Shown here: positions 1 through 8,678 of the stretch, one piece after another
Layout of the letters: the number at the start of each line of letters is the position of its first letter
How positions within the stretch are numbered: the first letter of the stretch is position 1
NCBI RefSeq assembly: GCF_004795745.1
Contig: NZ_SDGV01000013.1
Coordinates: 1 to 43,291, forward strand
DNA: 43,291 nucleotides
From: Vagococcus silagei
Lineage (GTDB): Bacteria; Bacillota; Bacilli; Lactobacillales; Vagococcaceae
Direction of reading: 5' to 3'
Made by a program: the position numbers and the translations under genes
Notes under the pieces: model-generated
The model's input: the letters and a program-made list of their open reading frames with translations, nothing else
Databases searched by the model: none
What the model was told of the DNA's origin: nothing

Positions 1-21
1 TTATGAAATTAGCTCAATTAT

Positions 22-408
22 TTGTCAAATCGTCATCTCCAACCGCAAATTATCCCGGTTGGTTACGCACAAGATGAACGAGATGTTTATTTGTTTCAAA
101 ATAGTGACTTAACGCTTTCTGGACAAACCTTTTATGCTGAAAATGGCCAATTGACCCATCAACTAGTTACTAACGGAAGTATTACTTTTTCGATTGCTGG
201 TCGCGAAACTTCAACGCCTATCCAATCAGCGAATGGTAGCTGGATCATTGATTCAGCTCAACTTGCCAACGTTAAATCTGGTACACATGGCAAATTGACG
301 ATTCACTATGAATTTTGTGGTAATTCTTCTATCTGGATTAAAGTCGTGGATACAACACCACCGACAGGTAAGGTGAAGCCGGTATTGCTAAAAAAGGGAC
401 ACCAGTGA
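22..408 (+). pseudogene. WxL surface protein, broken 5' segment
   Basis: This is the upstream part of a surface protein whose reading frame is disrupted. It contains beta-rich sequence ending in DTTPPTG, a signature of bacterial Ig-like repeats in secreted wall proteins. The frame is closed just upstream by stops at 4-6 and 10-12, and no convincing start or ribosome binding site is visible; only a TTG at 22 is available. A different frame has ATG at 3. After about position 372 the protein sense continues in frame 3 (AGIAKKGTPVNENKKYYVMRF), then near the T-run at 437-440 it moves to frame 2 (YDVMDDSS). That implies two one-base losses within about 75 bp. The gene probably began before or near the window edge. 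A sequencing error could mimic this, but two shifts plus the closed 5' end favour a decayed gene. Confidence 0.6.
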
Positions 409-448
409 ATGAGAATAAAAAATATTACGTGATGCGTTTTACGATGTA

Positions 449-1558
449 ATGGATGATTCTAGTTTGGAAGAAAATATCTTGAAAGAAGTCATCTCAACAG
501 ATGCTGAATTGACTGAGTTAGTGAAGACAACAGGTTTTAAAGAAGCTCTTGGCCAGCTAACCGATGAGGCAGGTAATATAAGTGAACCTATCTCAATGCC
601 CATCTTTGTTTACGAAGATGAAGCGCCTAAGAAAGCAATTATTTTATATGAGGATTATCAAGAGGACTATGTGTCATGGTTAGATTTTTCACCTGAAGAA
701 CGTGAAAAAAATGTTCGAAATAAGGGAAAAGTAGAAGGTTTTTTGATTACTGAGACAGAATTTAAGCCGACCGATCCTGAAATTATCATTGAGGGAGATT
801 CGTCAATTTGGAAGCCAAATATGCCATTTGTTGTCAAACTTGAATTGGACGGTGTACAAGAAGAACTAGCTGTATTTTTGAAACAGTATGAAATTAAGAT
901 GACAGTTAAGCATGTTTATGAAGACACATCAAAAAGCATTTATCAGAATTTAAAACATAAAGTACCCTCTGAAGATCCACTAACTTATGAATTTTTAAGT
1001 CAGGGGACGATGGCTGAATTACTTGAAAATTTAAATATAAATCGTACTTACGAAGGTTATGACTACAAAAAAATGACAGTTAACGGTCATCAAATTGAAG
1101 AAAACTATCCCGTACCGCGTCGATCATTTGAACTTGTGATTCATTATGAAGGACAGGTAGCATTAGTCGAAGCTCCAACGTTTGATTTTGATAAAATGAA
1201 CGTTGCTTGGCAAATAGAGCATTATGCTTTAACTAAACCAAGTGTTTTAAAAATTATCAATTCAAAGTTAGAGAAAGACTGGCAACTATATGCAACAGGT
1301 TCATCAATGAAAAATGAAAAACAAGATCGCTTGTTTAATGGCGAATTGCGTTTGTATCAACAAGGGAAGTTTAAGCAAATCAATGATGCAAGGCAACACG
1401 TGATAGATCAAGAACGTGAAACACTGGTCCAAGAAATTGATTTTAAAGGTACTACTCAAGAGGGACTAGTATTAACGCAAAAACAAGGAAATCTAATTGA
1501 TCAATACTCAACAAAAATAGTTTGGTCGCTTGAAAGTGTGCCGAAGATAACTGAATGA
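449..1558 (+). pseudogene. WxL-domain surface protein, 3' segment of the broken gene
   Basis: This is the downstream 369 codons of the same surface protein. The first residues (DEAGNISEPISM) finish an Ig-like domain that starts in another frame. The C-terminal 150 residues look like a WxL domain: an entry motif resembling VEAPTFDFDK, a distal W-x-L (WQL) and a proximal motif Y-x3-I-x-W-S-L-x3-P right before the stop. WxL domains bind the peptidoglycan surface of Gram-positive cells without covalent anchoring. No ribosome binding site precedes the ATG at 449, so independent translation is doubtful. It could be called a stand-alone gene, but sense continuity with the frames upstream argues it is a fragment. 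A second WxL protein lies at 39.0-42.5 kb. Confidence 0.6.
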
Positions 1559-1563
1559 TCAAA

Positions 1564-1606
1564 AAAAGCTGGCTCATGTTGTTAAACATGAGCCAGCTTT
1601 TAAAAT
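1564..1606. terminator. Bidirectional rho-independent terminator
   Basis: A perfect 17-bp stem (1564-1580 with 1585-1601) and a GTTA loop lie between the WxL remnant and the convergent hutU. Both arms end in A/T tracts, so it can stop transcription from either side. Confidence 0.9.
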
Positions 1607-1621
1607 ATAGTTTCAAGGAGA

Positions 1622-3649
1622 TTATTTAAATAGACTATTTACAGCGTTATCTACCAAGTTTTCGTCCGCAAGGTAAGGAATTGTAATATGATCAGTTCCT
1701 TTACGCATTTCATTGTATTCGATAGAAGTTTCAATCGCATGTTCGTTACGAGCCCAATTACGACGAGCAACGCCACCCATAGTATCCCAAGCAATTGCAG
1801 ATTTGATAATTTCGTCACATAGTTCAGAACCATCAAGAACCATACCGAAACCACCGTTGATAGATTTACCAATACCAACACCACCACCGTTATGTAGAGC
1901 AATTAAACTCATACCACGGGCAGCATTACCAGCGTAACATTGTGTTGCCATATCAGCAGTCACGTTAGAACCATCTTTAATGTTAGATGTTTCACGGAAT
2001 GGAGAGTCAGTACCTGATACGTCATGGTGGTCACGACCTAACATAACAGGTCCGATTTTTCCTTCGCGGATAAGTTTGTTGAATGCGAGTGCAATGTTTA
2101 CACGCCCCATCGCATCTTGATAAAGAATACGAGCTTCAGTCCCAACAACTAATTGGTTCTTTTCAGCGTCACGAATCCAGTTGTAGTTATCACGGTCTTG
2201 GTAACGACGGTTCGGATCGATTGCATCCATAGCCGCTTTATCAGTTGCTTGTAAGTCTTCGTGTTTACCACTTAAACATACCCAACGGAATGGTCCATAA
2301 CCATAGTCAAATAACATAGGTCCCATGATATCTTCAACGTATGAAGGCCAGATAAAGCCATCTTTATCGTCTACGCCATTTTTAGAGATTTCTTTAATAC
2401 CTGAATCAAAGACTGATTTCATAAATGCATTACCATAGTCAAAGAAGTAAGTACCTTTTGCAGTTAATTCTTTGATAACTTTATAATGACGACCTAAAGT
2501 CATGTCTACTAATTCAACAAATTTTTTCTTGTCTGTTGCTAATAGCTCAGTACGTTCTTCAAAAGTGATACCAACAGGATTGTACCCACCTTCGTGAACA
2601 TTATGACAAGAAGTTTGGTCAGATAACAAATCAATATGAACGTTATGTTCGTTCATGTATTCTAATAGGTCAACGATATTACCATGGAAAGCAATAGAAG
2701 TGGATTCTTTTTTAGCTAAATATTCTTGTGCAATTGCTACGGCTTCTTCTGGTGTTTTAGCTAACTTACTAATCCAACCTTGTTCTAAACGAGTGTCGAT
2801 ACGAGACATATCAACTTCTGCTACGATTGAAACAGATTTCGCAATTTCAGCCGCTTTACCTTGAGCACCACTCATACCACCTAAACCAGATGTTACGAAT
2901 AATTTACCAGTTAAATCGCCATCATCAGCAATACCTAGTTTTAGACGACCAGCATTTAGTAAAGTATTGAATGTACCATGTACGATCCCTTGAGGTCCAA
3001 TGTACATCATACCTCCAGCAGTCATTTGACCGTAGTTAGTTACACCCATTTCTTCGGCAACTTCCCAGTCTTCAATATTGTCATATTCTCCAACAAGTAA
3101 ACCGTTAGTAATGATGACACGTGGCGAGTCTTTTTTAGAAGCAAATAATCCCATAGGGTGTCCAGAACTGATAACTAATGTTTGTTCGTCTGTTAAAACT
3201 TCTAAATATTTTTTGATTAATTGATATTGCATCCAGTTAGAACATACTTGTCCAGTTTCACCATAAGTTACTAATTCGTAAGGATATAATGCAATATCAA
3301 AACAAAGGTTGTTATCCATCATAACTTGGATAGCTTTACCAGCTGTACAGTTTCCTTTATATTCATCAATTGGTTTACCTGTAATTGTTTCTTTTGGATA
3401 CCAACGATAACCATAGATACGTCCACGAGTTTTTAATTCGTGTAAGAATTCGGGGATTACTTGTTCATGTAATTCTTCAGGAATGTAGCGTAAAGCGTTT
3501 TGTAAAGCTAATTTTGTTTGTGATTTAGATAGACGGAAACCTCTATCTGGAGCACGACGAATGCCTTCTTGGAATTCAGGCATTTCTGGTAAAATGTTAT
3601 CTAATTTAACTGTCATTGCGTCACTAATCTTTAGGTTATCAATGTTCAT
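1622..3649 (-). CDS. hutU: Urocanate hydratase (urocanase), long form
   Basis: HutU performs the second step of histidine degradation: urocanate plus water gives 4-imidazolone-5-propionate, using tightly bound NAD+ in the cytoplasm. The 675-residue protein is of the long type (about 676 residues in streptococci and animals), not the roughly 555-residue Pseudomonas type. It carries the family's GLGGMSGAQGKA nucleotide-binding stretch and the conserved NTLLNAGRLKLG and DQTSCHN segments. The ATG at 3649 is preceded by a strong AAGGAGGA. It is divergent from hutI across 226 bp, and that gap holds paired TTTGAC-type repeats in front of both genes. The gene stands alone on its strand and ends at the terminator at 1564-1606. 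The assignment is secure from sequence and neighbours. Confidence 0.96.
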   Translation of the reverse strand: MNIDNLKISDAMTVKLDNILPEMPEFQEGIRRAPDRGFRLSKSQTKLALQNALRYIPEELHEQVIPEFLHELKTRGRIYGYRWYPKETITGKPIDEYKGNCTAGKAIQVMMDNNLCFDIALYPYELVTYGETGQVCSNWMQYQLIKKYLEVLTDEQTLVISSGHPMGLFASKKDSPRVIITNGLLVGEYDNIEDWEVAEEMGVTNYGQMTAGGMMYIGPQGIVHGTFNTLLNAGRLKLGIADDGDLTGKLFVTSGLGGMSGAQGKAAEIAKSVSIVAEVDMSRIDTRLEQGWISKLAKTPEEAVAIAQEYLAKKESTSIAFHGNIVDLLEYMNEHNVHIDLLSDQTSCHNVHEGGYNPVGITFEERTELLATDKKKFVELVDMTLGRHYKVIKELTAKGTYFFDYGNAFMKSVFDSGIKEISKNGVDDKDGFIWPSYVEDIMGPMLFDYGYGPFRWVCLSGKHEDLQATDKAAMDAIDPNRRYQDRDNYNWIRDAEKNQLVVGTEARILYQDAMGRVNIALAFNKLIREGKIGPVMLGRDHHDVSGTDSPFRETSNIKDGSNVTADMATQCYAGNAARGMSLIALHNGGGVGIGKSINGGFGMVLDGSELCDEIIKSAIAWDTMGGVARRNWARNEHAIETSIEYNEMRKGTDHITIPYLADENLVDNAVNSLFK

Positions 3650-3723
3650 TCAAATTTCCTCCTTAAGAAAATTAAATAGTTTTTAATGAGTCAGATTAAA
3701 AATTATTTGAAAGTTATGAGTTA

Positions 3724-3757
3724 AGTATACCTTCCTTCTGTCAAATAAAGGTCAATT
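3724..3757 (-). promoter_or_regulatory. hutU promoter region with 11-bp direct repeats
   Basis: Reading the minus strand, AATTGAC and ATTTGAC (complements of 3751-3757 and 3740-3746) are separated by 4 bp, an 11-bp period. They are followed after 10 bp by a TATACT -10 (3724-3729). There is no good -35 at 17 bp from that -10, as in activator-dependent promoters. The repeats mirror those in front of hutI and are candidate binding sites for the SARP-like regulator. Confidence 0.5.
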
Positions 3758-3803
3758 ATGTGTGAAAATTTTAAAAAAGTGTTTTTGAATGCGCTACCAT
3801 AAG

Positions 3804-3834
3804 TTTTGACGAATTTTTGACAAAAGAGTAATAT
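3804..3834 (+). promoter_or_regulatory. hutI promoter with TTTTGAC direct repeats
   Basis: Two identical TTTTGAC heptamers (3804-3810 and 3815-3821) are spaced 4 bp apart, an 11-bp period. The first contains a -35 (TTGACG, 3806-3811) set 17 bp from TAATAT (3829-3834). The second ends 7 bp before the -10. SARP-family activators are known to bind heptamer direct repeats of this period close to the -10. Confidence 0.55.
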
Positions 3835-3875
3835 AATGGATAGTGAATAAATAGAAAGAAAAGGTGATTCATATT

Positions 3876-5141
3876 ATGTTTGCAGATAAAGTATTAGTAC
3901 ATTTTAACCAAATTTTTTCTCCGATTGATTTAGGTCGTCCTTTAAAAGGAAAAGAAATGTCAGACGCAACAATTATTGAAGATGGATTTATTGCCATTAA
4001 AGATGGAAAAATTTTAGCGCTAGGTAGTGGTGAACCAGACGCAAGTTTAGTTAATGCGCAAACAGAAATTATCGATTATACAGGTAAAATGGCATCACCT
4101 GGTTTGATTGATTGTCACACGCATTTAGTTTATGGAGGTAGTCGAGAAAATGAATTCTCTAAAAAATTAAATGGTGTGAGCTATTTAGATATTTTAAGAG
4201 AAGGAGGCGGTATTTTAAGTACAGTCCGTGCGACACAAGCAGCTTCGTTTGACACAATGTATGATAAAACAAAAAATCTTTTAGATAAAATGTTAGTCCA
4301 TGGTGTGACAACAGTTGAAGCTAAAAGTGGTTATGGTTTAAACTGGGAAACTGAAAAACGTCAAATGGACGTTGTGAAGAAATTAGACGAGATGGAACCA
4401 ATTGATCTTGTGTCAACATTCATGGGAGCACATGCGATTCCAGCAGAATTTAAAGAAAATCCTGAAGGGTTTATCGATATTATTATTGAAGAAATGTTAC
4501 CAAAAGTTAAAGAAGAAAATCTTGCAGAATTTTGCGATATCTTCTGTGAAACAGGAGTCTTCAATGCTCATGAATCACGTAAATTATTATTAGCAGCTAA
4601 AGAAATGGGCTTCAAATTAAAAATTCATGCGGATGAAATTGATTCAATTGGTGGTGTGGATGTTGCGGCTGAAGTTGGCGCAGTTAGTGCGGAACACTTA
4701 ATGGCTGCTACAGATGAAGGTATCAAAAAAATGGCAGACGCAAATGTCATTGGTAATCTTTTACCAGGAACAACATTTAGTTTAATGGTTAACACTTATG
4801 CACCAGCTAAGAAAATGTTAGACGCAGGCATGGCAATTACACTTTCAACAGATAGTAATCCAGGAAGTTGTCCAACTGCAAACATTCAATTTATGATGCA
4901 ACTTGGGTGTTTCGAAATGGGATTAACACCAATTCAAGTCTTTAATGCAGTCACAATTAATGCTGCTTATTCAATCGATCGTGGGGATACGATTGGAAGC
5001 TTTAAAGAAGGAAAACGTGCCGATATTGCAATCTTTGATGCAGCTAATATCGACTACCCACTTTACTTCTTTGCTACCAACTTGGTGAAAGATGTTTACA
5101 AAGATGGTCAACTAGTTGTGAAAGATTTCGCAAGAATTTAG
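3876..5141 (+). CDS. hutI: Imidazolonepropionase
   Basis: HutI hydrolyses 4-imidazolone-5-propionate to N-formimino-L-glutamate, the third step of histidine breakdown. It is a metal-dependent amidohydrolase of 421 residues, normal for the family. Visible motifs are the N-terminal small-domain entry, the metal-binding H81-T-H83 in LIDCHTHL, the KIHADEID histidine and the STDSNPG aspartate near the C-terminal barrel. I place the start at the ATG at 3876, because AAAAGGTGA lies just in front; an in-frame GTG at 3864 falls inside that ribosome binding site. It has its own promoter and its own terminator at 5159-5184, so it is transcribed apart from the rest of the island. Confidence 0.96.
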   Translation: MFADKVLVHFNQIFSPIDLGRPLKGKEMSDATIIEDGFIAIKDGKILALGSGEPDASLVNAQTEIIDYTGKMASPGLIDCHTHLVYGGSRENEFSKKLNGVSYLDILREGGGILSTVRATQAASFDTMYDKTKNLLDKMLVHGVTTVEAKSGYGLNWETEKRQMDVVKKLDEMEPIDLVSTFMGAHAIPAEFKENPEGFIDIIIEEMLPKVKEENLAEFCDIFCETGVFNAHESRKLLLAAKEMGFKLKIHADEIDSIGGVDVAAEVGAVSAEHLMAATDEGIKKMADANVIGNLLPGTTFSLMVNTYAPAKKMLDAGMAITLSTDSNPGSCPTANIQFMMQLGCFEMGLTPIQVFNAVTINAAYSIDRGDTIGSFKEGKRADIAIFDAANIDYPLYFFATNLVKDVYKDGQLVVKDFARI

Positions 5142-5158
5142 TGATAATTTGTTTTGAG

Positions 5159-5186
5159 CCCCTATTATTAAAATAGGGGTTTTCCT
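5159..5186 (+). terminator. hutI terminator
   Basis: The stem is CCCCTATT / AATAGGGG with a 5-nt loop, followed by TTTTCCTTTTC. Confidence 0.85.
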
Positions 5187-5264
5187 TTTCTGTTTTTTTA
5201 CACAATTTTGTAGTATGATTATTAGTAATGGTACAAAACAATCTTGATTGAGGTGGTGACGTGT

Positions 5265-8200
5265 TTGAGCAAAGAAGTATACGGTCAATTATTTGGCAGC
5301 CCGCAAGTTTTTTTAGACGGACAACCTGTCATTTTTTCTTTTGGCAAAATTAATGCTTTGTTATTCTATATGTTCGTAAATAAAACTGTCAGTCGTGATG
5401 AAGTTGCCGGTTTATTGTGGCCAGAGATGGATGAGAAAAATGCGAAAAAAAATCTCCGCAATACCATCTATCAAGCGAATAAAATTCTTGGCGATGATTT
5501 TATCTATTCACCAAATCGTAAAGTATTAGTTCTAAATCAAGAACTTAAAATTACTAGCGATGTGGAAAAGTTTAAAGAACAACCCGATAAATTTTTAAAT
5601 CTTTATCGTAATCAATTTCTAAAAGGCTTTTTCCTAAAAGATTCTGAGGATTTTGAATTATGGACCATAAAAATGCGTAGTTATTTTGAGAAAACTTTTA
5701 TAAATGAATGTTATCGAAAAGTTAAAGATGATATTGCGCAAGGAGAATACAAAGATGTTGAGAAACATATTCAACAACTGATCGATATTGATGAATTTGA
5801 CGAACGAAATTATCGTCTATTAATGGATTATTATCAAAAAATTAATCGTCATGATAAGGTGATAGAAGTCTATTATGAAGTGGCTGATATTCTTCATTTA
5901 GAACTTGGAATTGACCCAAGTCAAGAGACACGTCAATTATTTGAAACTTCGCTAAATATTGTGAACGTTAACAATATTTCTAAACCAAAACGCTTTACTT
6001 CAGGTTTCTTTGGAAGATTAGAAGAAATTAAGCAGTTGGAGAGCAACTTTAAGTCTTTCTCAAAAGGCGAAAAGGCCTATTCAGTCTTAGTTGAAGGACC
6101 GGGTGGCGTTGGAAAAACAGGCTTAGTCAATCGTGTGTTAGACAATGTTGATGATAATTATCATATTCTCGAAACACAATGTTATGAACTCGAAATTAAT
6201 TATGACTTACGAATGTGGCGTCAAATATTTTCTCAAATCACAAAAATTTTAGCGCAAGAACAAATTCAGGCACCAAAGGGTTGGGAATCGATTGTGGCAA
6301 CTTATTTCCCAAGTGTTGAAGGTGATATCACGCAAACTGTTGACACAGAAAGTAAGAAACATTTAGATTTGAACATGCTGTCGCAAGTTTTAGTCGATGC
6401 GTTACGCATTATTTCAGGTAACACTAAAGTTGTCATTGTTTGTAAAAACATTCAGTGGATTGATGAAGCGAGTTTTAATTTATTACTTAGCACAATGTTA
6501 CATATTAATAATGATCAAGTCCTATTTGTCTTTACTTTAAGAGATGATATCCCGATGCATGTGCATAATTTCCTAGCGGTTCTAAACTCATATGATTTAT
6601 TAATGGAATTAAAACTAAAGCCATTGAGTTATGATGAAACAAAAGAATATGCGATTAAAGAGTTGGGCGAAAAAAAAGCAACGACTCAAATCGTGGATCG
6701 TCTCTATCAATTAACAGAGGGAAACTTTTTCTTTTTAGTTGAGTATATTAATATGATTAAAAACAATAATAAGTTGGATATCATGAATATCAAAATGCAG
6801 GATGCACTTCGGAATCGATTTATTAATTTAACTTCGCAAGAGTTGCGTGTTGTGAGTATTGTTTCTTATTTTTATGATTACGTCTCGATTAAATTTTTAT
6901 CTGAAATCTTAAAAATACCTAATATTGAATTAGCAGAGATGATTGAAAAACTAGTTAATGAGTCTATTTTTACGGAACACGTTGTGAACGAAGATATTAA
7001 AATTAGTTTTTGTCATAATCGTTTTCGTGAATTTATATACATGAATGAACTCGAGTCTAAGAAGTGTTTAGTCCATCGTGAAATTGCCGAGTTATTGGAA
7101 AAAGAATTACCACGTTTGAATGATGATCATTTGATCTACGCAAAAATTTCATATCATTTTGACCGAGCAAAAGAAAAAATAAAGGCTTTAGAATATCAAA
7201 TTAAGTATCTTCAAACATATTATAAGTTTTACCATGAACTTTTCCCTGTTAATGATCATCCTGAAGAGATGGCAGTCGAACAGATTAAGTTTGAAAAGAA
7301 AGAAACGATTGCTGAGTTTGAGAAAATTCGCGTTCGTTTGGATGAGTTAAAACCAACTTATGAGAATGATCCTGTTTATGAGCGATTATTGATGCAATTT
7401 TACAGTATGGAAGGTCGTTTTTATATTCGTTATGGTCAATATGAAGAAGGGCTTAAAGCTAGTCATCTCGTGATTCAGATTGCGAAAGAATTAAATGATA
7501 GTACGTTCCTTCTTGAAGGATATAAACATTTAATTTATTATTGCATTCAAATTGAAGACGAAAAAGAGATGAACCGTTATGTGGAGTTAGCCTTAAGTGA
7601 AGCGATTCGTAGTAATAACCATGAATTAATTGGAATCTTACTGCGATTAAAAGGCTTGTATTATCTAATGGTTGGTAATCTTGCGATGGCCGAACAACAG
7701 TTAAACGAATCAATCCGAACGTTTAAATTGACGGAAGCCATTGAGAAAAAATATGCAGTCAATATTGCGGCTGCTTATGATTATTTGGCTGAGATACGCA
7801 GCATTCAAGAAAAATTTGATGAGGCGATTGTCTTACAACAACATTCGATTGATTTATGTGAAAACAAACGTGCCTATTCTAGTTTATCTGTTTTCTATAT
7901 TAATATGGGCATTATTCTATTTGGTAAGAAAGACTATGGAAAATCAAAGATTTACTTTAACAAGGCTTACCAAATCTATGAACATTTTTCTTCTTTATGG
8001 AAACGTCCGCAGTTAGATGCTTATATGTCATTAATCAATATGTATGAGGGAAATTATGACAAGGTAGCTGTTTATCTTTCAAGTTCTAAAAAGTATATGG
8101 AACAGTTTAATAGTTCTCGTGTTTTGGGCACGATTTACTTTGCTGAAGCGATGATTAAACATGAGTTAGTGAATTTTCCTGAAGATAAGGGAAAAGATTT

Positions 8201-8360
8201 GAATGAAATCTTGAATAAAGATGAAGCGTATTATTTCGAAAAAGCGATTAATCATTTGAGTCCTAACCGTAATAAACTTGAAACGAATCTTTTGCATCGA
8301 ACATTTGACGATATATTAACTAAGAGTCCAGAGGTTAGTATTAATCAAAATCATGATTAA
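5265..8360 (+). CDS. SARP/BTAD-type transcriptional regulator with AAA ATPase and TPR regions
   Basis: This is a large (1031-residue) cytoplasmic regulator and the probable controller of the histidine island. Residues 1-95 resemble the OmpR-like winged helix of SARP proteins (start VYGQLFGSPQVFLDG, then LLWPEMDEKNAKKNLRNTIYQANK). About 100-240 is a helical BTAD domain. About 250-560 is an ATPase with Walker A GPGGVGKT at 278-285 and a Walker-B-like VVIVCKNIQWIDEAS. The remaining half is all-helical with TPR-like repeats, as in MalT/AfsR-type STAND regulators, and presumably senses a ligand or partner. I choose the TTG at 5265 because it follows GAGGTGGTGA at a usual distance; an in-frame TTG at 5244 has no such site. 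It lies between hutI and the glmL-like gene and has its own terminator. Its role in hut control is inferred from position and from the 11-bp repeats at the hut promoters. Confidence 0.8.
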   Translation: MSKEVYGQLFGSPQVFLDGQPVIFSFGKINALLFYMFVNKTVSRDEVAGLLWPEMDEKNAKKNLRNTIYQANKILGDDFIYSPNRKVLVLNQELKITSDVEKFKEQPDKFLNLYRNQFLKGFFLKDSEDFELWTIKMRSYFEKTFINECYRKVKDDIAQGEYKDVEKHIQQLIDIDEFDERNYRLLMDYYQKINRHDKVIEVYYEVADILHLELGIDPSQETRQLFETSLNIVNVNNISKPKRFTSGFFGRLEEIKQLESNFKSFSKGEKAYSVLVEGPGGVGKTGLVNRVLDNVDDNYHILETQCYELEINYDLRMWRQIFSQITKILAQEQIQAPKGWESIVATYFPSVEGDITQTVDTESKKHLDLNMLSQVLVDALRIISGNTKVVIVCKNIQWIDEASFNLLLSTMLHINNDQVLFVFTLRDDIPMHVHNFLAVLNSYDLLMELKLKPLSYDETKEYAIKELGEKKATTQIVDRLYQLTEGNFFFLVEYINMIKNNNKLDIMNIKMQDALRNRFINLTSQELRVVSIVSYFYDYVSIKFLSEILKIPNIELAEMIEKLVNESIFTEHVVNEDIKISFCHNRFREFIYMNELESKKCLVHREIAELLEKELPRLNDDHLIYAKISYHFDRAKEKIKALEYQIKYLQTYYKFYHELFPVNDHPEEMAVEQIKFEKKETIAEFEKIRVRLDELKPTYENDPVYERLLMQFYSMEGRFYIRYGQYEEGLKASHLVIQIAKELNDSTFLLEGYKHLIYYCIQIEDEKEMNRYVELALSEAIRSNNHELIGILLRLKGLYYLMVGNLAMAEQQLNESIRTFKLTEAIEKKYAVNIAAAYDYLAEIRSIQEKFDEAIVLQQHSIDLCENKRAYSSLSVFYINMGIILFGKKDYGKSKIYFNKAYQIYEHFSSLWKRPQLDAYMSLINMYEGNYDKVAVYLSSSKKYMEQFNSSRVLGTIYFAEAMIKHELVNFPEDKGKDLNEILNKDEAYYFEKAINHLSPNRNKLETNLLHRTFDDILTKSPEVSINQNHD

Positions 8361-8366
8361 ATAATT

Positions 8367-8412
8367 AAAACCAGTTCTTACATTTAAGTTGATGTAAGAG
8401 CTGGTTTTTTGA
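8367..8412 (+). terminator. Terminator of the SARP-like regulator gene
   Basis: A 17-bp stem (8367-8383 with 8392-8408, one G-T pair) is followed by a T-run. Confidence 0.88.
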
Positions 8413-8445
8413 TGTATTGAGTTTTGATTTGGGTTTGAGAATATC

Positions 8446-8554
8446 GGGATTTTCTGTGCTGGAGCTCGGCAATAAGTCAATTACGAAAATAAACTAAAAA
8501 CCAGTTTTTTTCGTGCACGCCTTATTGATCGCTCCAAAGCGCTCCAAAAATCAC
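8446..8554. repeat. Intergenic hairpin repeat, copy 1
   Basis: This is a long imperfect palindrome. GGAGC, CAATAAG and ACGAAAA on the left (8461-8489) pair in order with TTTTCGT, CTTATTG and GCTCC on the right (8508-8535). Symmetric internal loops separate the short stems. It shares TCGG-N4-AAGTCAAT and the AAAAATCACC end with the copy at 32.3 kb. Confidence 0.55.
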
Positions 8555-8570
8555 CTTACGAACGGGATTT

Positions 8571-8666
8571 AGCTGGCAGGGATTCGGCACTAAGTCCGTT
8601 CTGTTATTCAGGCAAAGTGCGCCTGATTATCAGAACTACCTTACTGCTCATCCCTAAACACCAGCT
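8571..8666. repeat. Intergenic hairpin repeat, copy 2
   Basis: AGCTGG, AGGGAT, TAAG and TTCTG (8571-8603) pair in order with CAGAA, CTTA, ATCCCT and CCAGCT (8631-8666). The apex is CAGGC/GCCTG. It shares TTCGGCACTAAGTC with the TCGG...AAGTC core of copy 1. It lies right behind the stop of the minus-strand MutL-family gene and may also help end that transcript. Confidence 0.5.
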
Positions 8667-8678
8667 TCATCACTTTTT

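Noticed and set aside
3806-3834. TTGACA-like hexamer at 3817-3822 as the hutI -35
   Set aside because: It is only 6 bp from the -10; the upstream TTGACG at 3806 gives the proper 17-bp spacing, and the second copy is better read as a repeat.
3864-3875. In-frame GTG at 3864 as the start of hutI
   Set aside because: It is part of the AAAAGGTGA ribosome binding site of the ATG at 3876.
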